Source: Rhodothermales bacterium (GTDB taxonomy: Bacteria > Bacteroidota > Rhodothermia > Rhodothermales > Bin80). Taken from it: a stretch of DNA of 64,000 nucleotides. Within the stretch, counting starts at the first letter, position 1. The number at the start of each line of letters is the position of its first letter. A program made the position numbers and the translations under genes. Location: contig OX638318.1 in the NCBI GenBank assembly GCA_951812585.1, positions 1,176,819 through 1,240,818 on the forward strand. The letters are read 5' to 3'. Of this stretch, positions 55,994-64,000 are shown one piece after another. The notes under the pieces are model-generated. The model did not search any database. It was not told where the DNA came from and saw only the letters and a list, made by a program, of their open reading frames with translations.

Positions 55994-58441
55994 ATGCAGA
56001 GATTCCTTGTTGCCGCATTCATGCTGCTAGGCGGTGCATGCACTATCACAGCTGACGCGCAGACTACATATCAGCGCCCGCCGGAAAGCCTCGCACAGCT
56101 GGTAGATGCGCCTCGGACACCATCCGTCATACTTGCGCCGACGCGTGATGTCATGCTCTTTGCGTATCCGCCCAGTCTGCCTTCAATTGCCGAGATGGCT
56201 GCACCGGAGCTGCGGCTCGGAGGCACGCGCATCAATCCGCGCAACAACGGCCCGAGCCGAATAAGCACCTACGTGAAGCTCTCGTTTGCCAATCTGGATG
56301 GTGGAGATGAACGACCAGTGACAGGTTTGCCAGAAGACGCAGGAGCCAGCAGTGTCAGCTTTGCACCGGATGGACAGCACATTGCCTTCCTGGTCCACTT
56401 CGCTGATCATATTGCGCTGTACACCGCGAATGTAGAGACCGCAGAAGCCCGCCGGCTCACAGATCGCGCCATCAGCTATGTCAGCTACGGAGCTTATGAG
56501 TGGATGTCAGACAGTCAAACACTGTTGGTCAAGGCCATTCCCAGTGATCGCGGCGACGCGCCGGAGGCACCACTCGCGCCGGCGGGCCCCGTTATCCAAG
56601 AAAACTCCGGTGAGGTGTCTCCCGCTCGCACGTATCAGGACCTGCTTCAGAACAGCTTTGACGAAGCACTGTTTTCGCATTACATGCAATCCGAGGTGCT
56701 GCGCATTGCCCTTGATGGCGCTATCGTACGCATAGGGGATCCCGGCCTCATCCTGGCCTTTGATGCGTCTCCCGACGGACAGTATGTACTCGCCAGTCGT
56801 ATCACCAAGCCATTCTCCTACATCGTTCCATACTCCCGCTTCCCCCGCGTCACCGCGGTGTACACTGCGAAGGGCGCGTGGGTGCGCGACATAGCTTCCT
56901 TGCCGCTGGCCGAAAGCATTCCCACGACTCCCGGCTCAGTGCGCACCGGACCGCGCAGCATCGCGTGGCGCGCAGACAAAGCGGCAACACTGTACTGGGC
57001 GGAGGCACTAGACGGAGGAGATGCGCGCGCCGACGCTGCATACCGCGACCAGCTTTACACGCTATCCGAGCCGTTCGAAGCGGAGCCGCAGCCCTTCTTG
57101 AAACTGGAGCTGCGCTACAGCGGCATCACCTGGGGCCGCGACAACCTCGCCCTGGTGAGAGACTACTGGTACCTTGACCGACGGTCGCGCATGTTCATCA
57201 TGGATCCGTCCAGTCCAGACCCGGCGCTGCACACGCTGTTTGATCTGCAGATTGAGGATCGCTACAACAATCCGGGGACGCCGCTTACGCATCCTACGGG
57301 ACGGGGCACCTCTGTGCTGCTCACCGATGGCGATGCGCTCTTTTTGCACGGCACCGGAGCTTCCGCAGAGGGCAACCGCCCATTCCTGCGAAAGCTGGAT
57401 CTTGCAACCCGGGAGACGACCGAGCTTTTTCGGAGCGAAGCGCCCTACTATGAACGCTTTGTGACGTTTTTGGACGACGCGCAGACGCAGATACTCACGC
57501 GCCGTGAATCTCCCTCGGAGCCCCCTAACTATTATGCCCGACACCTGGAGAGCGGAGCACTGAGCGCCATCACAACTTTCCCGCACCCGTATCCTGACCT
57601 GGACAACATCCAGAAGGAAGTGATCCAGTACACGCGGGAGGATGGCATTCCGCTCAGCGCCACGTTGTATTTGCCCCCTGGCTACGACGCTGCACGCGAT
57701 GGCCCCCTGCCCGGGCTTGTCTGGGCTTACCCGACCGAGTTCAAGAGCGCCGCGGCCGCTGGGCAGCGGCGAGACAGCCCCTATCAATTCAAGTCTGTAA
57801 GCTACTCCGGCTTTGTACCCTTTGTGACGCGCGGATACGCCGTTTTGAACAACGCTTCCATGCCGATTATTGGCGAAGGCGAGGACGAGCCAAACGACAC
57901 CTTTCGGGAACAGCTCATCAGCAATGCCCAGAGCGCCATTGCGGAAGGCGCGCGGCGCGGCGTGCTGGATCCCGACCGGGTCGCCATTGGAGGACACTCA
58001 TACGGGGCCTTCATGACAGCCAACCTGCTGGCGCATTCCGACCTCTTTCGTGCGGGTGTGGCACGCAGCGGTGCGTACAACAGAACGCTGACACCCTTTG
58101 GGTTTCAGAACGAACAGCGCCTGTTCTGGGAATCTCCAGAGACATACTACTACATGTCGCCCTTCATGCATGTGGACAAGATCAACGAGCCAATTCTCTT
58201 GATCCACGGCGAAGCCGACAATAACTCAGGCACCTTTCCTGTGCAGAGCCGCCGACTGTACGGCGCCTTGAAGGGACTCGGCAAGACGACCCGGCTAGTC
58301 ATGCTGCCGCATGAAAGCCACGGATACCGTGCTCGGGAATCTGTCCTGCATGTGCTCTGGGAAACTGATCGCTGGCTTGAATCCCATGTCAAGAATGCGC
58401 CGTCGCGCGAAGTTAAGGTGGCAGAGCCCTCAGGAGACTAG
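55994..58441 (+). CDS. secreted S9 family prolyl-oligopeptidase-like peptidase
   Basis: 815 aa with a signal peptide (QRFLVAAFMLLGGACTITAD). The N-terminal 560 residues form a propeller with blades such as SVSFAPDGQHIAFLVHFADH. The C-terminal alpha/beta-hydrolase domain carries the triad: Ser in AIGGHSYGAFMTANLLAHS, Asp in LIHGEADNNSGTFP and His in LPHESHGYRARES. The layout fits the S9D-type glutamyl-endopeptidase/prolyl tripeptidyl group. It cuts peptides in the periplasm or outside. It is probably functionally related to the S9 gene at the left edge but is not a close copy. Confidence 0.93.
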   Translation: MQRFLVAAFMLLGGACTITADAQTTYQRPPESLAQLVDAPRTPSVILAPTRDVMLFAYPPSLPSIAEMAAPELRLGGTRINPRNNGPSRISTYVKLSFANLDGGDERPVTGLPEDAGASSVSFAPDGQHIAFLVHFADHIALYTANVETAEARRLTDRAISYVSYGAYEWMSDSQTLLVKAIPSDRGDAPEAPLAPAGPVIQENSGEVSPARTYQDLLQNSFDEALFSHYMQSEVLRIALDGAIVRIGDPGLILAFDASPDGQYVLASRITKPFSYIVPYSRFPRVTAVYTAKGAWVRDIASLPLAESIPTTPGSVRTGPRSIAWRADKAATLYWAEALDGGDARADAAYRDQLYTLSEPFEAEPQPFLKLELRYSGITWGRDNLALVRDYWYLDRRSRMFIMDPSSPDPALHTLFDLQIEDRYNNPGTPLTHPTGRGTSVLLTDGDALFLHGTGASAEGNRPFLRKLDLATRETTELFRSEAPYYERFVTFLDDAQTQILTRRESPSEPPNYYARHLESGALSAITTFPHPYPDLDNIQKEVIQYTREDGIPLSATLYLPPGYDAARDGPLPGLVWAYPTEFKSAAAAGQRRDSPYQFKSVSYSGFVPFVTRGYAVLNNASMPIIGEGEDEPNDTFREQLISNAQSAIAEGARRGVLDPDRVAIGGHSYGAFMTANLLAHSDLFRAGVARSGAYNRTLTPFGFQNEQRLFWESPETYYYMSPFMHVDKINEPILLIHGEADNNSGTFPVQSRRLYGALKGLGKTTRLVMLPHESHGYRARESVLHVLWETDRWLESHVKNAPSREVKVAEPSGD

Positions 58442-58563
58442 CACCACACATCCATCAGTGCTGCCAGCATCCTGGCGATACTGAGCGAAACCGTGACGCA
58501 TGGTGTAGCGGTGCCGATGACGCTTGTCATCGGCATCAGATGCTGCCGCGAGTGAGAGCACCC

Positions 58564-58595
58564 GCCCCACGCATGCGCGCCGCCGTGCGTGGGGC
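58564..58595. terminator. strong hairpin, possible bidirectional terminator
   Basis: GCCCCACGCA and TGCGTGGGGC form a perfect 10-bp GC-rich stem with a 12-nt loop between two converging genes. No T-run follows, so intrinsic termination is uncertain. The position between convergent stops is the main argument. Confidence 0.35.
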
Positions 58596-58678
58596 GCGCC
58601 ACCACAGTCCACACCCCCGGTGTCCTTCACGAGCCCTGTCGCACACGCGCACAAATGGCGCGCCTATCGCGAGAAGGT

Positions 58679-58700
58679 CTTGACTGAACTTCATAGTACT
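58679..58700 (+). repeat. 18- to 22-bp dispersed repeat, copy 3
   Basis: CTTGACTGAACTTCATAGTA followed by CT. It shares its last 18 bases with 35277-35294 and nearly all positions with the complement of 51971-51992. Confidence 0.7.
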
Positions 58701-58862
58701 GTTCTGAGCGCGGCTCGCCCGCGCCATGGTCGGTCTGGTACAACCCCCGGTGCGCCTCTTTCTAAAGAATCAAAGGGCGGCGTCGCGTGCTGCGCGCCAG
58801 CTGTTATGCGACAACAATCGCTGCGATGCCCGCCCCAATGATAGCGATATCGCAGTCCGACC

Positions 58863-60155
58863 TCAGGTGTCCTCAGCTGCGGGAATGCCGTGCTTTATGA
58901 TGTGCTCCATGGCATCAACAAATCGGTCCAATTCTTCCAGCGTTGTGAACACGTTGGGAGTTACACGCAGCCCTTCGAATTCCGCGTGCTTTATGGACGT
59001 CGCAATGATCCGGTGCGCCTCCCAAAGGTATGTCCGAACATCTTCGGTGTCAACGCCTTTGATCTGAACTGTGCCGATGCCGCATGAAAACTCAGGCTTG
59101 AGACTGGTGTGCAGCCGCACACGGTCGTGCGTCAACAGTCGCTCAGCCCAGTAGTTGCGCAGGTAACGCAACCGTTCCTCCTTCCGCTTGGCGCCGATAC
59201 CCTGATGGAAGGTCAGGGCCTCAGCTATCGCAATATAGTTGGCGGCGGGATGCGTGCCGATCTCCTCATACTTACGGATGTCCTCGTCCATTCCCTCCGG
59301 TGCCGCCATGAGTGGCCAAAGGCCGCCAATCTTGTCCCGACGGACGTAGAGCATCCCCGTGCCATGCGGAGCCAAAAGCCACTTGTGGAGGCTGGTGGCA
59401 TAGTAGTCGCAGTCCAGATCTGCATGGGTGAAGTCAAAGTGCGCAAAGGTGTGTGCACCGTCCACGATGACCGGTATCCCATGGCGGCGCGCCATCTGCA
59501 CCACGCCCTTCACGGGCAGAATCTGCCCCGTGATATTGATCATGTGGCACATCAGGATTACGCGCGTCCTGGGGGTGATATTCGACTCAAACAGGCGCAC
59601 AATTTCGGCCGGGTCCTCTGCAGGAATCGGCACTGGAAACTGGACCAGCCTGATTCCTTCCCGCCGCTCGCGCTGCTTGAAGGTGGTGATCATTCGCCCG
59701 TAGTCCTGCGTCGTCGTCAGGACCTCGTCGCCCGGCTCCAAATCAATGCCCAGCTGACATATCTGCAGGCCCTCGGAGGAGTTGCGGACGAGCGCAATCT
59801 CCTCGTCTTCACACCCGAAGGCGCGGGCGATCCGTTGCCTCACACCTTCGCGCTGTGGCCCCAGAATTCGCCACATCGTATAGACCGGCGCCTCATTGGA
59901 ATAGTCCAGATGCCCCTTCATCGCTTCCTGCACAATGGTCGGAGACGGACTGACCCCGCCACTATTCAGGTTGATGAGGCTTCGATCAACCGAAAACGCC
60001 TGCTGCACCTCGAGCCAGAAGCGCTCGTCGCGCGCGATTTCTTGCGGCGCGCCGGTGACGCCCCGTATCGCAGATAGGGCTTGTGGAATTGCGCCCGGAA
60101 TAAGGGTCGCAGGCACGATGCCTGCGCTGCGCAGGAAGGCACGTCTAGTCACCAT
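58863..60155 (-). CDS. class V aminotransferase-like PLP enzyme with Tat-type signal
   Basis: 430 aa from ATG 60155. The N-terminus MVTRRAFLRSAGIVPATLIP has the twin-arginine pattern, so export in folded form with PLP bound is likely. The PLP fold is clear: LINLNSGGVSPSP, VRNSSEGLQICQLG, IPVIVDGAHTFAHFDFTHAD (cofactor aspartate) and YATSLHKWLLAPHGTGML (Schiff-base lysine in HKW). The closest well-known relatives are isopenicillin-N epimerase and cysteine desulfurase-like proteins. The substrate is unknown. It diverges from the next gene. Confidence 0.88.
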   Translation of the reverse strand: MVTRRAFLRSAGIVPATLIPGAIPQALSAIRGVTGAPQEIARDERFWLEVQQAFSVDRSLINLNSGGVSPSPTIVQEAMKGHLDYSNEAPVYTMWRILGPQREGVRQRIARAFGCEDEEIALVRNSSEGLQICQLGIDLEPGDEVLTTTQDYGRMITTFKQRERREGIRLVQFPVPIPAEDPAEIVRLFESNITPRTRVILMCHMINITGQILPVKGVVQMARRHGIPVIVDGAHTFAHFDFTHADLDCDYYATSLHKWLLAPHGTGMLYVRRDKIGGLWPLMAAPEGMDEDIRKYEEIGTHPAANYIAIAEALTFHQGIGAKRKEERLRYLRNYWAERLLTHDRVRLHTSLKPEFSCGIGTVQIKGVDTEDVRTYLWEAHRIIATSIKHAEFEGLRVTPNVFTTLEELDRFVDAMEHIIKHGIPAAEDT

Positions 60156-60227
60156 GACAAAAACCTGGATAGGGAAACCGATTGTACCCAATTAGATAAG
60201 ACGAACCGGGTTAACCTGCAAGTATTT

Positions 60228-61280
60228 TTGAGATCAGCCTGCAATACGTTGCTGTGCGTCTTGATCCTGGCATGCAGCGTGCAGTGCGGGGGTGGCTTTG
60301 CTGCGCACGCGCCAGTGGACAAGATCAGAGGCGTAACCCTGGATGCCCGTCGTGCGCCGCCCGATAGCGTTCTCCCCGCCCTCGCGAACATGGGCGTGAC
60401 GCACATCACACTGATTTCCTTCGCATATCAGCGAGAGTTGGATGTGCCCACCATGCGCATGCAGCCGGATGCCAACTGGTACAGCGAAAGCGACCGGGGC
60501 ATCAAGTCCTTGGCGCGCCAGGCAGACAGCTTAGGGATGCAGATCATCGTAAAGCCGCATATCTGGGTAGGTCGCTACAGCGCGGATGGACAGACACGCG
60601 CCGATATCGGCTTCGGCACCGAAGCGGACTGGTTGGCGTGGGAGGAGCAGTACCACGCGTTTCTGATGCACTATGCTCGCCTCGCTGCCGAGACCAACGC
60701 CGCACTGTTGGTTGTCGGCACCGAACTCCACCGGCCCATCAGGGAACGGCCGCAATTCTGGCGCACCCTCATTGCCGACATACGCGCGGTGTACCCTGGA
60801 GCGCTGACGTACGCCGCCAACTGGTGGGAAGAGTATGAGGATGTGACCTTCTGGGATGCACTGGATTTCATCGGAATACAGGGATACTTCGAGCTGAGCG
60901 CGGCGCCTGATCCTTCAAAATCGCTGCTCTTGGCCGGGTGGGAATCACCCAGGCAGTCCATGCAGCGCCTTGCGGAGCGCACGGGACGCCCGGTCCTCTT
61001 TACCGAATTGGGATACCGCAACGCGCCGGATGCGGCGGCTGCACCGTGGCGATGGCCCTCGCGCGCGGAAGCTGAGACCGCCCAGCCTGCCGATGCGCTC
61101 CAGGCCCGGCTCTTCGACGCCTTCTTTGAAAGCCTGTGGCATGAGCCCTGGTTCGCCGGTGTAATCCTCTGGAAATGGACACCGCAACCCGCGCGGCGTC
61201 AGCACTATCTGGACTTTTCGCCGCAGGGCAAACCAGCCGAAGCAGTGATTGAACGCTGGTTCAACTCGAATGCACAGTAG
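60228..61280 (+). CDS. TIM-barrel glycoside hydrolase-like lipoprotein (GH113-like)
   Basis: About 350 aa. No ATG fits; TTG 60228 gives a lipoprotein-type signal (RSACNTLLCVLILACSVQCG, lipobox LILAC). The barrel begins GVTLDARRAPPDSVLPALAN with MGVTHITLISFAYQ. Candidate catalytic acids are VVGTELHRPI (acid/base Glu) and PVLFTELGYRN (nucleophile Glu), as in endo-beta-mannanases of GH113 and related clan-A families. WEEYEDVTFWDALDFIGIQG is also typical. It probably attacks a beta-linked polysaccharide or glycan outside the cytoplasm. The start is uncertain by a few codons. Confidence 0.75.
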   Translation: MRSACNTLLCVLILACSVQCGGGFAAHAPVDKIRGVTLDARRAPPDSVLPALANMGVTHITLISFAYQRELDVPTMRMQPDANWYSESDRGIKSLARQADSLGMQIIVKPHIWVGRYSADGQTRADIGFGTEADWLAWEEQYHAFLMHYARLAAETNAALLVVGTELHRPIRERPQFWRTLIADIRAVYPGALTYAANWWEEYEDVTFWDALDFIGIQGYFELSAAPDPSKSLLLAGWESPRQSMQRLAERTGRPVLFTELGYRNAPDAAAAPWRWPSRAEAETAQPADALQARLFDAFFESLWHEPWFAGVILWKWTPQPARRQHYLDFSPQGKPAEAVIERWFNSNAQ

Positions 61281-61300
61281 CGGCCGCACAGCGACACCGC

Positions 61301-62548
61301 ATGGACAACCATGAACAAGAGACCTGTGGGGCGGCCCGGGCCGCATACTCCGCCGCGCAGCGCCGGCTGCATACCTGGATCGTTTGCCTGCTCCTGGGGT
61401 GCGTGGCACCGGTCGCATGCGACTCGGGTGGCGTCGTTGAGCCGCCGCCGCGTGAGGGACGCGGCGCAACCGTTAGCGTAACGAAGCTCTACGAAAAGCC
61501 ACGCGCGGAGGTCGACGCCGAGCTGGACCGCTTGGGCGTTCCGGCCACGGCGCGATTCGGCGTCGCCGCCTACCGCATCCTGTACGAAACCATTGGCCTG
61601 CACGACGAGCCGGTTACAGCCTCCGGTGCCGTTGTAGTGCCGGGCCCGGTGTTGGGGGCGCTGGACGTGATGAGCATTCAGCATGGCACAATCCTGCGCG
61701 ACGATAAGGCACCCTCCCAGGATGAGTCTGCGCAGTTCCTGGGCGTGGTATATGCGGCGGATGGGTACCTCGCCGTGCTTCCCGATCTCCTAGGCCTGGG
61801 AGCCTCCGAAGGGGTTCATCCATATCACCATGCGGCCACCGCCGCCACGGCGGTGGTGGACATGCTGCGGGCAAGCTACGATTTTGCTGCGGCCGAAGGC
61901 ATCACGCTTAGCGGCAAGCTTTTTCTCTCCGGGTACTCGCAAGGCGGCCATACCGCCATGGCCGCCCACCGCGCACTGGAGGCAGAGTATTCGGACGAGT
62001 TCACGGTCACGGCTTCGACCCCGATGGCGGGGGCGTACGACTTGTCGGGCGTCATGGCCGAGATCATACTGAGCACAGAGCCCTATCCATCACCGTACTA
62101 CCTGCCATACCTGCTGATAGGCTACGACGCGGTCTATGAGCTTTTCGACAGCCCTTCGGATTATCTTGCCAGTCCCTATGATGTGCTCATTCCGCCACTC
62201 TTCGACGGCACGCACGGGCCGCGTGCGATCAATGCACTGATGCCCGACATCCTGCGCGATGTTGTCAATCCAACGTTGCTGGCAGCATTTGAGCAGGATC
62301 CCAACCATTTCTATCGCCGTCTCTTTGAAGAAAACGATGTATATCGCTGGTCGCCCAAGGCTTCGATACGAATGTACCACTGCTCGGGCGACCGCCATGT
62401 GCCCATAGACAACGCCTACACCGCACTTGAAGGCCTCAAGGGCGGCTCCGGCACCGTGGAGCTGATAGAGCCGGTGTCGGGTGCGGACCATTTTGGCTGC
62501 GCCGCCTTCGCCGTCTATGCGGGCAAGGCCTGGATTGACACCTTCTGA
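61301..62548 (+). CDS. alpha/beta-hydrolase lipoprotein (secretory-lipase-like)
   Basis: 415 aa. The hydrophobic segment TWIVCLLLGCVAPVACDSGG carries a lipobox-like cysteine, so membrane anchoring is likely; the polar leader before it suggests the true start may be internal. The hydrolase fold shows the nucleophile elbow FLSGYSQGGHTAMAAHRALE, an aspartate in YHCSGDRHVPIDNAY and a histidine in VSGADHFGCAAF. VLPDLLGLGASEGVHPYHHA is the region before the lid. Relatives are secreted lipases or esterases. It follows the glycosidase-like gene by 20 bp. Confidence 0.82.
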   Translation: MDNHEQETCGAARAAYSAAQRRLHTWIVCLLLGCVAPVACDSGGVVEPPPREGRGATVSVTKLYEKPRAEVDAELDRLGVPATARFGVAAYRILYETIGLHDEPVTASGAVVVPGPVLGALDVMSIQHGTILRDDKAPSQDESAQFLGVVYAADGYLAVLPDLLGLGASEGVHPYHHAATAATAVVDMLRASYDFAAAEGITLSGKLFLSGYSQGGHTAMAAHRALEAEYSDEFTVTASTPMAGAYDLSGVMAEIILSTEPYPSPYYLPYLLIGYDAVYELFDSPSDYLASPYDVLIPPLFDGTHGPRAINALMPDILRDVVNPTLLAAFEQDPNHFYRRLFEENDVYRWSPKASIRMYHCSGDRHVPIDNAYTALEGLKGGSGTVELIEPVSGADHFGCAAFAVYAGKAWIDTF

Positions 62549-62581
62549 CCGGTTGGTTTCGTGCGCAGCCGTATGGCGGCC

Positions 62582-64000
62582 TTAGTGGACGCGCAGCATA
62601 GTGCCCGTTTCAACGCGCAGCGGACCGCCTGCATCAATCAGTACACGGTACAGGTATGGTCCCGCGGGCATGTTGGCCATGTCGAGGGCTATGCGCTGGC
62701 GCACGCCAGCGCCCAGCGTACGGAAGGGCACCTCCAACACCGTACGTCCCAACAGGTCCATCACCGATACCGCTACGCGTGTGCGCTCGGCTACATCCAG
62801 CACAATGTCCGTAGCATCCGCAAACGGATTGGGTGTATTGCCGTGTACGAGTATGCCCAGACCGGGCGCTTCTTCCCCGCGCCCCGTGGATTCAACGATT
62901 GTAATATTGAAGTCGGTAGAAGCCGTCCGGCCCGCCTGATCCGCAGCCTCCCAGGTATAGGTAGCGGCCGGCACCAGACTCGTCGGGGTCCCCGTGATCG
63001 TTCGCGAACCTGGATCGAAGCTTAATCCAGGCGGTAGGTCCGGGGAGAGAGCGTACGTATACGGCACCACGCCGCCGGTAGCGCCGGGAAGCACCACTGG
63101 CGTGATCGGCATACGCAGAATCAGAGTTTGATCCTCAACCATCGCATTCAGCTTCAGCGCCGCAGGGCTGAAGCGATATATCCTACCGTTGAATGCAAGG
63201 ATGAACACCTCGCCGTGCCGGTCCTGGCCGAACGATGAAATGTTGTACTGCGTATCCGCGACCTGCGTGTTCTGCGGAGACCCTGTGGGATCCCAGGCCC
63301 AGATCGTGCCTTCGACATAGTCCGCGTAGATATACTTCCCTTGCAGTGACGGTACGCTCGTGCTGTGATAGACGTAACCTCCGGTAACAGAACGCGCCTG
63401 GCCGCCGCTGGCATAGGAGTGCACCGGCAGCTGAAGCCCCGACCTGTTGCATCCGCTTGAGGGCCGATAGCATTCAGGGCCCTCCATGGTGTTCCACCCG
63501 TAGTTGCCGCCGGCTGTGATGGTATCCACCTCTTCGTACGAGTTCTGCCCCACATCCGCCGCGTATAGCCTCCCCGTCGGCGCGTCGAAGCTGAAGCGCC
63601 AGGGATTTCTAAGACCCCAGGCCCAGATCTCCTCTTTGTAGCCGCTGGTATTGCCTTCAAAGGGATTGTCCGATGGAATGCTGTACGGCGTCGTGCTCAC
63701 ATCGATGCGAAGCAAGCTGCCAAGCAGCGTGGTTCGATCCTGGCCGTGGCCTTGCGGATCGCCCGCACTGCCGCCATCCCCCAATCCGATGTAGAGGTAA
63801 TTATCCGGCCCGAAGGCGAGTTGTCCGCCGTTGTGATTGCCATAGGGCTGCGCGACCGTAAGCAGAATCTCTTCGCTCGAAGCATCCGCCTTTCGGTTAT
63901 CGGCTGCGCTGCGCGCATAGCGCGCGATAACGCTGCGGCGCGGGCTGCGCGCAGAGTAATACACGTAGAAATCGCCGCTGGTGGCATAATCCGGCGCAAA
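62582..64000 (-). CDS. PQQ-dependent sugar dehydrogenase-like protein with T9SS tail, 5' end outside window
   Basis: 472 codons plus stop; the frame is open across the right edge, so the N-terminus and signal are not seen. The glucose/sorbosone dehydrogenase propeller is clear: GQLAFGPDNYLYIGLGDGGS, LLGSLLRIDV, AWGLRNPWRFSFDAPTGRLY and GWNTMEGPECYRP. A putative Ig-like (He_PIG) domain follows (YALSPDLPPGLSFDPGSRTI with TGTP). The C-terminus is a T9SS sorting domain (HGNTPNPFADATDIVLDV...SVMDLLGRTVLEV). It should be an extracellular enzyme oxidising sugars. The electron acceptor is unknown. Confidence 0.88.
   Translation of the reverse strand, partial: FAPDYATSGDFYVYYSARSPRRSVIARYARSAADNRKADASSEEILLTVAQPYGNHNGGQLAFGPDNYLYIGLGDGGSAGDPQGHGQDRTTLLGSLLRIDVSTTPYSIPSDNPFEGNTSGYKEEIWAWGLRNPWRFSFDAPTGRLYAADVGQNSYEEVDTITAGGNYGWNTMEGPECYRPSSGCNRSGLQLPVHSYASGGQARSVTGGYVYHSTSVPSLQGKYIYADYVEGTIWAWDPTGSPQNTQVADTQYNISSFGQDRHGEVFILAFNGRIYRFSPAALKLNAMVEDQTLILRMPITPVVLPGATGGVVPYTYALSPDLPPGLSFDPGSRTITGTPTSLVPAATYTWEAADQAGRTASTDFNITIVESTGRGEEAPGLGILVHGNTPNPFADATDIVLDVAERTRVAVSVMDLLGRTVLEVPFRTLGAGVRQRIALDMANMPAGPYLYRVLIDAGGPLRVETGTMLRVH

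Larger units (their letters stand above)
58442..58862. other. 421-bp convergent intergenic region
   Basis: No gene. It contains a strong hairpin at 58564-58595 and a dispersed repeat at 58679-58700. Neither flanking gene reads into it as a conserved extension. Confidence 0.5.

Noticed and set aside
1..64000. CRISPR arrays, rRNA, tmRNA, RNase P RNA or SRP RNA
   Set aside because: No regularly spaced repeats and no diagnostic conserved cores were seen. Only tRNA-Val was found.

Overview
The window looks like the chromosome of a Bacteroidota-type bacterium, most likely of the Rhodothermia (Salinibacter/Rhodothermus side). This is inference from content. Several secreted proteins end in a PNPF-type T9SS sorting tail, there are three LVIVD-repeat 'choice-of-anchor B' proteins, the primary sigma factor is the short Bacteroidota form (279 aa), omega is of the Bacteroidota type, and the base composition is GC-rich. 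Core genes end in all three stop codons, so the code is standard.

Layout. 1-2300: the 5' part of a secreted S9 peptidase running off the left edge, then transposase and mobilisation-gene debris. 2300-11500: RNase D, an XRE-ImmA/IrrE regulator-protease, a 7Fe ferredoxin, a secreted thermolysin-like protease, and the AdoMet-cycle pair ahcY/metK. 11560-15600: an accessory island with small peptides, a 6-bladed propeller protein and a defective IS1634-like element bounded by perfect 17-bp terminal repeats. 15900-31800: conserved core, with acpP-fabF, a TolB/amidohydrolase fusion, Fur, a TPR protein, a DedA/YqaA membrane protein, two tandem T9SS propeller proteins, rqcH, uppP, ecsC and der.

31800-37000 is a second accessory island. 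It holds a gene-poor stretch, a small secreted protein, a mobC-mobA module with an oriT-like palindrome, an RDD protein, a truncated transposase and a broken SprT gene. 37000-48100 returns to core: nuoI, a DinB-like protein, holA, tRNA-Val, a large propeller protein, rpoD, a TnpB remnant, and a tolC-macA-ABC ATPase operon that lacks its permease. 48200-52000 is a third accessory island with a Cys-rich exported peptide next to a second 6-bladed propeller, a TGA-interrupted gene and the second IS1634-like copy. 52000-64000 is core again: a PrcB-like lipoprotein, rpoZ, uvrA, a second S9 peptidase, a class V aminotransferase, a TIM-barrel glycosidase-like lipoprotein, a lipase-like hydrolase and a T9SS sugar dehydrogenase cut by the right edge.

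Two themes stand out. One is an extracellular arsenal of proteases, propellers, hydrolases and a dehydrogenase exported by Sec/T9SS. The other is heavy, decaying mobile DNA: four transposase remnants, TnpB debris, two mobilisation relics and short dispersed repeats. The most unusual observation is two loci that place small exported peptides beside 6-bladed beta-propeller proteins. The complementary deletions in the two IS1634-like copies are also notable.
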